Below are positions 45,993-57,449 of a DNA stretch of 64,000 nucleotides, in pieces. Location of the stretch: contig NW_024468910.1 in NCBI RefSeq assembly GCF_011745365.1, positions 1,392,068 through 1,456,067 on the forward strand. The letters are read 5' to 3'. This stretch comes from Cryphonectria parasitica EP155 (Eukaryota; Ascomycota; Sordariomycetes; Diaporthales; Cryphonectriaceae). Position 1 is the stretch's first letter. Every line of letters starts with the position of its first letter. The position numbers were made by a program, and so were the translations under genes. Below the pieces are notes generated by a model, which was not told the origin of the DNA, ran no database searches, and was given only the letters and a program-made list of their open reading frames with translations.

Positions 45993-46438
45993 TGTAATAA
46001 GCACTGCAGCAATCCGAAGATTCCTAAGTATACAAAGAGTTTATGCTAACAAGAGCGGTGCCAAGTATAGGCCTTGAATACGGAAATACAACTGTAGTAA
46101 CTGTGCAAGTATTCACTGCTTTTGGGGCTATCAGAGTAAGAAAGTAATCTGATATTTAGATTAACAACTGAAGAGCTATGTACTGAATCTGTCTAATGGT
46201 AATGAACGTGTTCTTATATATTCAGCTCTTCAGTATGGATATGTTAGATAGCAACATATTCAAGCTATCCTGCTAGCTCTGGATAGCACATATCCGAAGC
46301 TATCCTTTCTGATTAGTCGTGCTGATAACCCTAACCCTGGGTTATGTGATCACTGCTTTGTCAGAACGTTGGGTTCTTAACACCTGGTTCTTGTTGCGTG
46401 ACCTGTTTTGTAACCTGCATGTTGGATGGGTCATAACA
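45993..46438 (-). repeat. G1-d 5' LTR (446 bp)
   Basis: Pairs with 38713-39158. Intact GGATAGC-N11-GCTATCC at 46281-46305; telomere-like motif at 46326-46338. Confidence 0.92.
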
Positions 46439-48837
46439 ATATAGTTGCTGTATCCTAGCTTATAGGAGAAGGCCTGGTAGTGCAAGCTTGTTATAGCCAT
46501 CTTCGCATTCCATTCTTTCACATTTTGTACAATCTCTCTATAATTAAGATAAAGAGCTTACTTCCAGTCTGAACAGCTACTAGATAATTGGTAGAAATCA
46601 ATAGATTTCAGGATTTAAAAGCGAAATAGTTTGATTGTATAAAGCAGAGCTGCATTCGAATCATTATTTAGCAGCATAGTTGGAATATTCTCGAAATCTC
46701 AATCCTGATTAGCTTCAGCACTTCTGAGCTAATTATTCAGATAGTGCTTGCTTGCATAAGCTAGTAGGATATCGCCGGATTTGTACATAGCGATATAAAA
46801 TCCTTTTTCAGTCTTTATATCAAGCTAAGATAGAATATAAGCTGAAGTTGCTATATTAACTGAAAGAAGAACTTATAAGCGCTTCTATCTAGCTTTATAT
46901 CTAAGCAGATCCTGCTTATTAAGAATATCAGAAGAGCTAGATAGATAAGCTATTAATAAAATACAAAGATATCTTATCAAGAATACATTTTATTGATTAT
47001 ACTGAGCATAATGATAAAAAGCAGCTATAGCATGCTATAAATTAATATCTTAAGAAACTTCTGCATCTAAGAATCTAATCAGATCATAGATATTGAGAAA
47101 ATATCTGAAAGGATTAGTGCTAAAGATTGTAAGCAAGTATAACTTGCAAGGAAATAACTCTAGAAAGTACTTCTCAATGAGTTCTGCTGCTAGATGATTT
47201 TCTTCATCCCTTAAACTGAAATAAAGCGGATAACTCTTGATTACTTCAGTTGAATATAGCGCTCTGGGAAAAACAGTTCGAAAGCAGTAAGTTTTAATTA
47301 TTCAGTTTTCTCAGCTATGCTGAATAGATGGGAATAGAGAGTACTTGAATTTGGCTATTACTGCTAAGTTGAAAGAAAAGTAAAAAGAGAAGAACAGCTT
47401 TATTGGAAGATAAGCAATTGTAAGAAGGATTTGCAAAGATATAAAGTTAAGGAACTGAGAGAGTATTGACTGAAGAAGAAAGATAGAGAAGAATGTAGCT
47501 TCAGCTAAAGGATCTATTGAAAAAGATAATGTTATATAAGCAGAGCAGTTGATAATTTGCTCTGATGTTAGTATACAGATTTGGAGCAGCGTTGATAAGG
47601 AAGAAAAAGGATGTATATATGCTCGAGAAAGATGATTGTAAAAAGATTAAAGGAGAAGAAAGAATAGCTGGCTGCAAGTATGAATGAAATAGCTGATTTA
47701 TCTTATCTAGCAACTATTTAAGTAATTCACTGCTTTTCGTTTATTATAAAGCAAACAGCTTTATTCTTAGCTAAATAGAAGCTATTTAGTAACAAACTGA
47801 ATAAAAGATATAATAACTCAGTTGAATGTATTTATTATTCATTACTATCTTATCAATCTTCAGCAAACTGTTCAACAATCTCTCTCTCAGTTTATTTTGC
47901 TTTTTAATTTATTCTTTGCATAACAACTTCTTCTTCTATCAATCTTCCCTTGTTTAGCTCTGCAATATACTTAAAATGTTTCGAATTATTATTAATGCTA
48001 TTTTCTCTTTGCAGATAAATACTGCTTTTCAAGAGATTAATAAGGTCTGAATCTAGTTTTCTTCTTCGATTCCTTCTCTTTAGAGCAGCAACTATTATTA
48101 GCTCAAGAATATTCATATTAACTTTCTTAATATTACAGACTTTAATACTATCAAGAAAAACCTTAGCTTGATATATACTTCTTGAAATATTCAAAGCGAT
48201 ATTATGTTTTGAAACAACTTACTGCTAAGCTCTAGCTTTGCTGCTCATTTCGCAAGACTGAATAATAAGAATTCTATTAAGCTAAATCCTATTATAGTAT
48301 ATAAAGCTGGTTAGAAGCTCTTTAACAAGTATCTTATCTGCATCTTCTCCTGCTCTAAGCAAGTAAATTCCCTTCTTATTCAGTTCTATAATTAGCATAA
48401 TCTAGTTCCTTGCAATTGCTGCTCTCATTAATATGCTACTGCTTGCATACTTATATAGGAGCAGCAGATTAATATTAACTAGCTTTTTCTAGAATGCATT
48501 TCAATAAAGAGCTTCTTCAATGAGAAATGCAGCAACTGCATTTATTATATAGAATCTAGATATAATTATACTAAAAACTTCTCTTGTATCAAAGAGCGCA
48601 GTATATGAATAAGATTTCTATTCTAATGTTTTTAACTAGGTTTGAGTATATACTAATTATTATTCTTCTTGCAGTATTAATACTTGTTTTATCAACTCAG
48701 CTTTCAATGTATAATTGAGATAGATTCTCAAGTTAACTCTAATGCTAATATTAAGCATATTATTAAAGCTTAATATAAGCTTATACGGAATAAAGATATT
48801 ATATATAATTAGATTAAATGAATTCTTCTTATACTAA
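46439..48837 (+). pseudogene. G2-b antisense gene, segment 2
   Basis: Plus-strand equivalent of about 14570-16970 in G2-a. The Cys-rich stretch (about 48410-48550) keeps PCNCC, ATAC, LEC and KCSNC spaced as in G2-a. Interrupted by G1-e. The minus frames here (47713-47501, 48194-47904) look like shadows. Confidence 0.4.
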
Positions 48838-49299
48838 TGTAATGAGCACTGCAGCAATCCGAAGATTCCTAAGTATACGAAGGGGTTTATGCTAACAAGA
48901 GCGATGTTAAAGTGTCAAGTCCTTGAATACGGAACCGTACAAGTCTTAATAAGCGATGCAAGTGTTCACTGCCTTTGGAGCTACTCAGTGTATGAGACTG
49001 AATACTTAGATTGACAACTGAAGAGCTATGTATCATGATCTATCCAGTTGGTAATGAACGTGTTCTTTTATATTCAGCTCTTTATTGTATTGGTAGTGTT
49101 GGTTTTGTTGGATCATTTGGATTACTTGGGTGATCCAACTGATCCGGATTATCATGGATCAGCTACTGATCCATTCTGATTCTGTAATTCTAACTCTTGC
49201 TTATATAATTCTGTGTGGTTATCCGATGTTGGGTTATAATATCTGGTTCCTTGTTAGCGGGGCCTGTTTCGTAATCTGCATGTTGAATGGGTTATAATA
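48838..49299 (-). repeat. G1-e 3' LTR (462 bp, U3 type I)
   Basis: The inner end is mutated to TATAATA. Plus TATATAA near 49203 precedes the antisense gene. The polypurine tract is at 49300-49312 (minus AGAAGGAAGATGA). Confidence 0.9.
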
Positions 49300-49391
49300 T
49301 CATCTTCCTTCTATCAGTTATTGTTTCCAACGATCTTCTGTAAGTATCCTAGCAAGTCTTTCGTATGCATAATCTTGCCTTTCTAATTGAG

Positions 49392-50043
49392 ATGTTGAAT
49401 AGAATTAACAAATCTTGTACCTTCACTCATTCAGTGAAGACTCAAGAGTGCTATTATCTTGCTGAGCTTATTTCTGTTTTTAGCATTAAAATGCCTGCTT
49501 GTGCTCACTGTTGGAAAACGGGAGCTTTCTGCTGCTTTGCTGAAAATTCTTCTTGTTATGGGAAGTGTATTTCTCTGAGTCAAAGTTGTGATACTAGCTG
49601 TTTTTCGGCTTCTGCTGGTTAGTCTTTTATTCCTGAATGCTTTTCGTGGTTACTGACTTCCTTTTTCAGCGGAATGCTTGATTCGTGAAAAGCGCAAGGT
49701 TTTGAATGAGAAGGCTGAGGCAGAGTTAGCAAACGCTGCTGCCTTGCAAGCCTTACTGGCATTGCAAGCTTGCCTTGATCGCGTGCGGAAATAGCGAAGG
49801 TTGCTGGAGGAGCGGGCTGTGGAAATGATTCGTCGTGGTTTCAATTCCTTGGAGGGTTTTGCTGATGAGGAGGATTGCAGTCTTCGTGAAGAGGAAACTC
49901 GCTTGATATTCCAAGGACATCTTGAGGTTATTGACTGGAATTTCTTAGCCCTTGATCCTAGCGTGTCTGGTTGGCCTTCCCTTTTGGAGAGCGAGATTCC
50001 CGAAGCTTCTGAGTTTCGGTCCGGGGCGGAGCGATCATCCTAG
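49392..50043 (+). pseudogene. Antisense Zn-cluster/coiled-coil gene, allele gamma, with intron (G1-e)
   Basis: Exon 1 (49392-49617) starts MLNRINKSCTFTH and holds the Cys cluster CAHCWKTGAFCC...CYGKC...SCD. Removing 49618-49669 joins it in frame to exon 2, giving 199 residues with a single internal stop (TAG for CAG). Exon 2 has a Glu/Ala-rich coiled coil (NEKAEAELANAAALQALLA), VEMIRRGFNSLEGF and the shared tail LLESEIPEASEFRSGAERSS. Ends are homologous to alleles alpha and beta; the middle is not. Stop TAG at 50041-50043 shares CTAG with the pol stop. Nearly free of RIP. Confidence 0.78.
49618..49669 (+). other. Spliceosomal intron in antisense allele gamma
   Basis: 52 nt: GTTAGT donor, TTACTGAC branch-like site, CTTTTTCAG acceptor. 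Without removal the frame hits stops at once; removal restores one continuous frame with exactly 200 codons including the stop. Confidence 0.72.
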
Positions 50044-53000
50044 ATGCTGGCTTCCTTCCTTTTCCAATACTCAGCTACCTTTTTCTGAGCATTTTTAATG
50101 TTTTTCTGTAGTTCCTATGAATTTTCGCTTGCTGGATAACTTTTCTACTTAATGAGGTATTTCTTTGTATTATCTGTGCCTCTGTGCTTGAGAATCTTCT
50201 CTACCTTATATTCTGATTCATTGTTTTCCACTTCTGCTATATTATCTATTGGTATTTTCTGTGCTGCTAGCTCCAGCAATAAGATGTAAAATACTGGATA
50301 TACTCTTATTCTATGCAGTAATGCTAACTTGTAGTTAATCGGGGAGATTTGTTGTAAGATTTTGAATGATTCCAACTTCTTATAATCAAGTTTGTTGCTG
50401 AATTTAGTTGTTTTAATGTTTTTCCGAAGTAAGTAGATCTTATCTCCCTTCTGCAGGATTGATTCTTCAATCCTTTTGGAGTTTGCATATTGTACTATTT
50501 GTTCCTGTACGAATTGTAATTCTGATTGGAGTTCTTTCTAAACTTTCTTAATCTTCTTAATTCTTTTATTTGCAGCTTCTGCATCTGCTTCTAGCAGTAC
50601 TTTGTAATAAGCTGTTGGATTATATCTATAGAGTATAAAGAATAGTAATTTCTTTGTTATGCTTGTATTTGCGCTATTATAAGCGAATTGTATAAGAAGC
50701 AATAAATCAATCTAGTTATTCTATTCCTGATTAATATAGTATTGAAGATACTATTTAATAATCTGATTCATTCTTTCTATCTATTTATCTATTTGTAAGT
50801 AGAATGCTATGAATATTCTATAGTATATTCCGAGTTGTTTTATAAGCAAAGTTTAAAACTTTGAATTAAACTTTCTATTTTTATTAGAAATTACTTCTTC
50901 TAGTATGCTGTAATTAGCGATAATCATTCTGAGAAATGCATATGCAAGTTCCTCTGCTATACTGCTTTTCTTATAGAGAAGAAAGTAAGTATACTTGCTT
51001 AGTTTGTAAATTATTACTAGAATGCTATTATATTGCACTTTAGTTAAGAGTTCTTGTAAGAAAGATAGCTTGATAATGAAATTTAGACTAATGGATTGCT
51101 AAACAGTTATAAGTACTAGTAAGGAATGCAATAGTTTATAAGGCTTGTATCTTTCTGCTTTGTTCTTTTTGCAGCTGTTGCATTGTTGTAGGATGTTCTT
51201 AATTCTTTTTTTAAGGCTTGGTGGATTTCAGTATTTTTTGATGCATTCGTAGATTATTCTAACTCCTTGGTGTTTATATGCTGGTGCGCTGTATATATTC
51301 TTGATGTAGTTGTTTTGTTTGTTTGGAGTTATTGATTCTGGATTCTTTTCCGAAGGTTCAATTCTGAAGGCTGCATTCAGTTCTCTGTGTATATTGATAA
51401 GGTTTCCTAATTTGTTTTGAGCAAAGATGTTCTGTATATTCAAGGAATCCGTATTTCGATGATCTGCTTTCCTACTAAGAGCGTCTGCTTGTTCGTTTTC
51501 TGAGCTTTTGCAGTATATAATCTTGAAGTTAAACTGTAAGAGGAATTCTGCTTATCTGACTTGTTGCTTGTTTAAGATCTTAGTTGTTATAAATATGATT
51601 AGATTCTTATAATCCGAGTGAATTATAATTGAATACTGTATGCTAATGAAGTAGTATTGTTATTCCTCGAAGGCTTTTACTATTGCTATGAGCTTCTGAT
51701 CAGGGATTCCATAGTTGATTTCTGAGCTATTCAACTTCTTTAAGAAGTTGCTTACAATCTTTAGACGTTCTTGATTATTCTGCTAACTAAGTTGTTCTCT
51801 GAGTGCATATTCCGATGCATTGGTTTCAACTTCGAAGGGTTTGTGAGGATCTGCTTTATACAGAATCAGCTCTAAAGTGATATGCTTGATAATCTTATTG
51901 AAAGCTTCTTGTGCCTTGGAGGTTCATTCGAAGGATTGTTCTTTCTTGGTAAGATTTGTAAGAGAGTATGCAATCTAGCTATAGTTCTTAATGAACTGCT
52001 TATAGAAGTTGATGTATCTGAGAAAGGATTTAATATCTCTGATGTTCTTAGGGATTAGCTAGTTTCTGATAGCTTCTATCTTATCTTTCTGTAGCTTGAT
52101 ATATTCTGGCTTAATTGTAAATCCGAGATAGTTGACTTTTTGTATGTGAAAGTAGCTTTTTGCGGGTTTCATAAGAAGTTTCGCATTCTGAAGCGTTTGT
52201 AGCACTATTTCCACATGTTTCTCGTGCTCTTCTAATATTCGAGAGTAAATAAGAATGTTATTGAGGTAGGCAATGATGAACTGATCCAAATGCTTGCATA
52301 GGATATAATTAATTATTTCCTGGAATAAAGCTAGAATGTTTATTAAGCTGAAGAGTATGATTAAATATTCGTAGTATTCATAGTATGTTCTGAAAGCAGT
52401 TTTCTATTCTTCTTCTTTCTTTACTCTGATTAGATTGTAAGCTTCTTTTAGATTTAAAGCTATAAATCATTATGCTTCTTATAGCTTATCTCGTAATTTC
52501 TTAATAAATAGCAACAGATATTAGTTCTTAATTGTAATATTATTGAATTGCTTGTAATCAATATATAGCTTAAGCTTGCTATTCTTCTTAAATATAAACA
52601 GAATAGAGTATTCTGCTAGTAATTGCAATGATTGTATATATTCTTTCTTGAGGTTCTCATTAAGATATTCCCTAAGTACTTCTAGCTATGCTTCATCTAG
52701 TCCGTAGATAAGGAAGAACTTGGGCTGTTTTCCTTCTTGTAGTAGGATCTCGTAATTGTACGGGCTATATTCTGGTAATTCTGTATCCAATTCTTCCTGG
52801 AATAGTTTTCTGAACTTGTAGTATTCGCGTAGTATGCTTGCAAGTGTTGGTTCTGATCTATATACTGTTTCTGCTACTTGAAGGAACAGTAGATACTGTT
52901 GAGTATGCTTCTTTTCTAATGGCGTTTTCGAGAGCTTTGAGCGTTTGCTCCGGGCCAGATCGAGCGCTTGAGAGCTTAGTTTCGAGGTTTTCGTATGAAC

Positions 53001-53700
53001 CTACAATTCACATTCTGAAGCTTTTCTTTGTTGCTCCGGAGCGAACCGACTTACTGGGAATCTCGCTTCCGTTATTTTGCTAATCTGTTAGCGCTCTGGT
53101 ACTGTTTGGGTTCGCCTGTTACTAAGTTCTTCTCTCTGAACTGCTAGTCTTGCTAACTTGGAAATATATGTGAAGTTGTCTGAAGCTTCTTTTCTCGAGT
53201 ATTCTTCAATAACTAGCTTCGATCCTGCGCTGTTAATTGCGATTATCTCTCTGAGTACAGCTTGTTCTTATGAGATCTGGCTAGTAGTTCAATTGATTCG
53301 AGGATTATGCTTCTTGAGCTATGAAAGTTCTATAATTAGCTTATGCTATGCTGTATTCGTAATATCAAAAGAAATCTTAGTTATATATTCTTGGATTAAG
53401 ATAGGTAAATGATTAGTCTTCTTATTGATTACTTCTTGATTGTATGCAATAGGTTGTTCTTCTACAGTGCTGAGGGTATAGGAGTGCTTCTTTCATTTCC
53501 ATTATAGTTGTGCCTGATTGATAATATATGGGAATATGAAGTTTCCTTAAGCGCCACTGTTCAATAGTGCGCTGTACTTGTATTCTTGAATGTATATATC
53601 GAATTTGATGTAAGTATAGTTTGCTTTAAAAGCTTTATATAGGGATCGTTCCGATCTAATCATCTGCAGTCCCTTTACAAGCAATTCTGTTCTTTTGGGA
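50040..53700 (-). pseudogene. pol: G1-e pol
   Basis: The C-terminus reads KNAQKKVAEYWKRKEASI then TAG at 50042-50040. Chromodomain 50260-50080 (VEKILKHRGTDNTKKYLIK), integrase about 51460-50270 (51038-50853), RNase H about 51960-51470, RT about 52700-51960 (52289-52059: IIAYLNNILIYSRILEEHEK), protease about 53700-53510. The less mutated GC patch is at 52930-52975. RT Asp residues and the first integrase Asp are lost. Confidence 0.9.
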
Positions 53701-54629
53701 TTGTTAAGAACTGCTTGTTCTTCTGAGCCTGCTTCGCTGCTTTTCGAGCAAGCTTCTTAGCTTACTTTTGCTTATATTATCATTATTCCTAGTTTTTCTT
53801 CTATTAATGCTAATTGCAAATCTTATTATTGATATAAATCGTATAGAGCATTATCTTGCACTGCTACCATTCTGTTCTCTTGTTTATACATTGCATGAAG
53901 CAGTTATCTGGTAATCCGATATATGCGTTATAATGCTGCCTGTTAAGAACTTTTCTGAAGCGGAGTTTCTGTTTCTTAATAGCCTGAAGGATTTGTTCTA
54001 GTTCTCTGATGGAGAACTATTCGTGTTGTACTTTCTTCGAGAAATGCATTCTGCAGCTATAATAGATATAGGAGATCCATGCTAGCTCGTGGTGTAAATT
54101 GTGAAGTAGGCTAATCCGAGAATCTTCATTTTCTTGTGCTTTGATGTTCTGCAAGGGGATGCAGGTGAAGAGCTCTTCCAGCTCTATTTCATAGATGAGA
54201 TATTCAATCTATGTTGCTTTCTTGTTCCATCTGATGCTCAAGGGGAATCTTTTTGTGAGCTTCTTGAGTTCATTGGAAGACTCTGATAGATTGCTAGATT
54301 GTTCGTTTTAGCCTGATTCTTCGGTTGCTTAAGAAGCGTTTTCGATGTTGTTTAGATATTCATACTAATAGCTAAAAGAATATTATCCCTTATTCATATC
54401 TCTGATTATGATGCTTAGCGTAAGTAATGAAGAATGTTGAAGAGTATTGCTGCTAAGCTCTTTCTTCAATGCTTGAATGCTATATTCAGTAACATCGGAG
54501 CAGTTCGAGTTGTTACTGCTTGTAGTTATGCTGAGCGTATATACTCGTTCTGCTGTTGCTATCTGCCTGCAGCGCCTAGATTTCTGAGAAAACTATTCTG
54601 AGCCTTTCTTACTCAAGAGATGTATTAAG

Positions 54630-55790
54630 TAGTTGTTATTATAGCAGAATGTTCAGCTGAAACTTCCGTGATTAACAGAGTTCGATACTTGCTTCAAAGG
54701 GATGTTTTTGCTTAATTGATTGAGTTTCTGTTGCTAAGCAATATTCATCTAGCATTCTTCTTAAACTAACTGCTATTTGTTCTTTTATAATTGATAGCAG
54801 TTGCATGCAATATATTTCTATTTGTTACAGTTGTAGCAAGTAATACTGTTTCTCTTGCTATACTGCCTGTTAGCAGCGTTGAGTTTCATGGGACCGGCGT
54901 GTATAGTGCTGCTCTGAGCTGTGCTGCTATATTAACTATTATTCTTGTTTTGGAGTTTCTTGCTTGTATTAGCTGAAAATCTTCAAGTCTGGCTTCTTCC
55001 CTTTTTAAACTTCTCTATTCATTATTTGTACAGATAGTTGTTAATGCAGATTGCTTGATTAGAGAATATTGCGAAGTTCTCTAGCTAATCCTGCTTAGAA
55101 ATTTCATTCTTAATATTATTCTTAAGTTTCTTGTAGTAATATTCTATAAGATTCTTATCTTTCTATGAAAGTTGCGCTGAAAGTTGCTTGAATCTGATTG
55201 TATAAGCAGAAGCTAACTTGGTTTGCTTGAGGTTTATGAGTTGCTGCGCTGTAGTGCATTTCTCGTTGGGATTATCAAAGGTTTTCTTAAGAGCTTTTTC
55301 GAAGCTTTCAAAAGAATCAAACATATTCTTAGTATCCTGAGTGCGCATGTTAGGATTGTTCTGATGCTCCAAGTGGTTGCGCAGAGAAGGTTTGTATTAA
55401 ATAAGAGTATTCTTTTCGAGACGAGTTTCTGCAAGAATAATCTTCTTGGATTTCATAGTAAACTGAGTTGTATAGTGCAAGAAGTATGCCTTATAGTGGG
55501 TGAGAAATCTATATAGCATCTTCTGATTGCTATTATATATAGCGAGCTTGTTCATTTTATATGCTTTTCCGGCATCACTAGTAGCTGCAGAGGTGAACTG
55601 CGCCTGCTGAGCCTGCTGAGCTAGCTGGGCCTGCTAGTTAGCGATGGTGGCGCTCTGAGCCTGCTGTTGTTCGCGCAGATTCTGAATATGCTGAGTAAGC
55701 TGATATATCTAGTTAATCAGTTCTTCCTAAGTGAGAGTGCATGAGAACGAAGAGATTTCTGGAGGAGCTATTGTATTCTGTATTGCTCAA
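54630..55790 (-). pseudogene. gag: G1-e gag
   Basis: The open piece 55372-55163 reads MEHQNNPNMRTQDTKNMFDS, then FESFEKALKKTFDNPNEKC and a TRF-like IRFKQLSAQLS end, the best-preserved capsid core in the window. Knuckle at 54846-54797: CYNC...YIACNC with His to Tyr. Gln-rich leader at about 55690-55590. The stretch 53700-54630 has no clear domain. Confidence 0.8.
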
Positions 55791-55820
55791 GAGGGTAATA
55801 CTGAACTGTTCTTGAACAAG

Positions 55821-55831
55821 AATTGTCAAAA
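55821..55831 (-). other. G1-e primer-binding site
   Basis: Minus TTTTGACAATT, one transition from the G1 consensus. Confidence 0.5.
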
Positions 55832-56293
55832 TATAATGAGCACTGCAGCAATTCGAAGATTCCTAAGTATACAAAAGAGTTTATGCTAATAAGAGCGATA
55901 TTAAAGTATCAAGTTCTTGAATACAGAACTGTACAAGTTTTAATAAGCGATGCAAGTATTCACTGCCTTTGGGGCTACTCAGTATATAAGACTGAATACT
56001 TAGATTGATAACTGAAGAGCTATATACCATGATCTATCCAGTTGGTAATGAACGTATCCTTTTATATTCAGCTCTTCATCGTGTTGGTAGTGTTGGTTTT
56101 GTTGGATCATTTGGATCACTTGGGTGATCCAACTGATCCGGATCACCATGGATCAGCCACTGATCCATCCTGATCCTGTAACCCTAACCCTTGCTTATGT
56201 AATCCTGTGTGGTTGTCCAACGTTGGGTCATGACACCTGGTTCCTTGTTGGCGGGGCCTGTTTCGTGACCTGCATATTGAATGAGTCATAACA
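55832..56293 (-). repeat. G1-e 5' LTR (462 bp)
   Basis: Pairs with 48838-49299; starts TATAATGAG (mutated TG). Telomere-like TAACCCTAACCCT at 56179-56191. Confidence 0.92.
56111..56166. promoter_or_regulatory. Type I U3 cassette of G1-e
   Basis: TTGGATCAC-N4-GTGATCCAA at 56111-56132 and GGATCAG-N3-CTGATCC at 56150-56166, with the palindrome GATCCGGATC between. Proposed operators for allele gamma. Confidence 0.5.
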
Positions 56294-56671
56294 ACTAAGG
56301 AAATAATACTTACAGGATATTATAAGTCTTATAATCAACTATAGTTGCAATGCTTAAGAAGATTACTGCTAACTTTATCTGCATAGATTAGCAAGAAGAG
56401 TACTGCTCCTTCTGCTTTCAAGAAGAGAATATCTGAATCTGGGTAGGCAGCTCTACAATCTGTATCTTGCAGCAAGAATAAAGGCAAGAGCAAGGCTGTA
56501 GTAGAATCTTGTATTGAGAAACGAGCTAAATCTGTTCAGTTTCAAGATTCTTTCTCTATTTTTAATAATGATTCTTCAGCGAATAATATAAATAATATGA
56601 ATCTAGATAGAATAAGAAGAAAGCTATTGAATAATATTTATGAATATTCCGATAATAAGGATAATGTATAA
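56294..56671 (+). pseudogene. G2-b antisense gene, last exons
   Basis: The intron at 56322-56386 (65 nt; donor AT instead of GT) precedes a final exon colinear with G2-a (ISKKSTAPSAFKKRISESG, one TAG), ending NKDNV then TAA at 56669-56671. The conserved frame and stop in both copies support a true coding exon. Confidence 0.5.
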
Positions 56672-57449
56672 AAGTAAGAGAGTTTTTATAGATTGCAGTA
56701 TTTCTTCAGCACTCTGCATTTTTCATGCATTGTATTTCAATATACTGCAATTTTTGAATAACGAAAATAGCTTCAGAGCTAATTAACATGCTCTGTGCTG
56801 AATGCTTTGAAATTTTAAAATAGATTTACAGTATTCTGTAGCAAGTAATAGCAAACAATACTTCATCCCTCCTCTCTCAGCAAAACATATAAGATGGAAT
56901 AGAAAGAATGAAAAGAAAATGTATTTTGCAAATAAAAAGAAAATATGAACAGAAAGAAATCAATCTTCCCTACAAGCTAGGAATGCTGATTTAGTTGAAA
57001 TTAGTATAAACATTCTACTTCTATCTGCTTTCTTCTATTCTTATTTCTCCTTCTCCGCTATTCATATGAAATATTCATTATTACTAACTCCATTTCTATT
57101 CTTAGCATTATTATCTGCTTTAGTTGCTAGATTAATAATCTCTGAATTAGAACTAATCTAGCTAGATATAAGATTATGCTTAATAATATCTAAAATTCAG
57201 AATATAGTATTATTGCTTGAATCTGCTTCCTGAACTTCAAGAATATTGTTATCTGATTCTTCTTGCTAGAGAGTTCTTATTGAATCCAGCTTTTCTATTA
57301 ATAATTAGCTAGATTGAAGCTCAATATCTTCTTTTCAGAGCATAAGCATCTCGGATTCCCAAATGCTATTTATATTCTATACAAACTTTTTGAGATTAGT
57401 AGCTGAATATATGCTTTTTAGCAGAACTCCATCTATAGTCTTGAGCTTA
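56672..57449. other. G2-b AT-rich stretch without a recognisable gene
   Basis: Equivalent to 17346-18100 in G2-a. Confidence 0.5.

Larger units (their letters stand above)
38713..46438 (-). mobile_element. G1-d: complete G1 chromovirus with an S310 insertion
   Basis: 446-bp LTRs at both ends, TSD ATATA (38708-38712 and 46439-46443). It inserted into G2-b and is itself interrupted by S310 at 41710-42019. Confidence 0.93.
48838..56293 (-). mobile_element. G1-e: complete G1 chromovirus
   Basis: 462-bp LTRs, TSD ACTAA (48833-48837 and 56294-56298), inserted into the antisense gene region of G2-b. It carries the intron-containing antisense allele. Confidence 0.93.
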
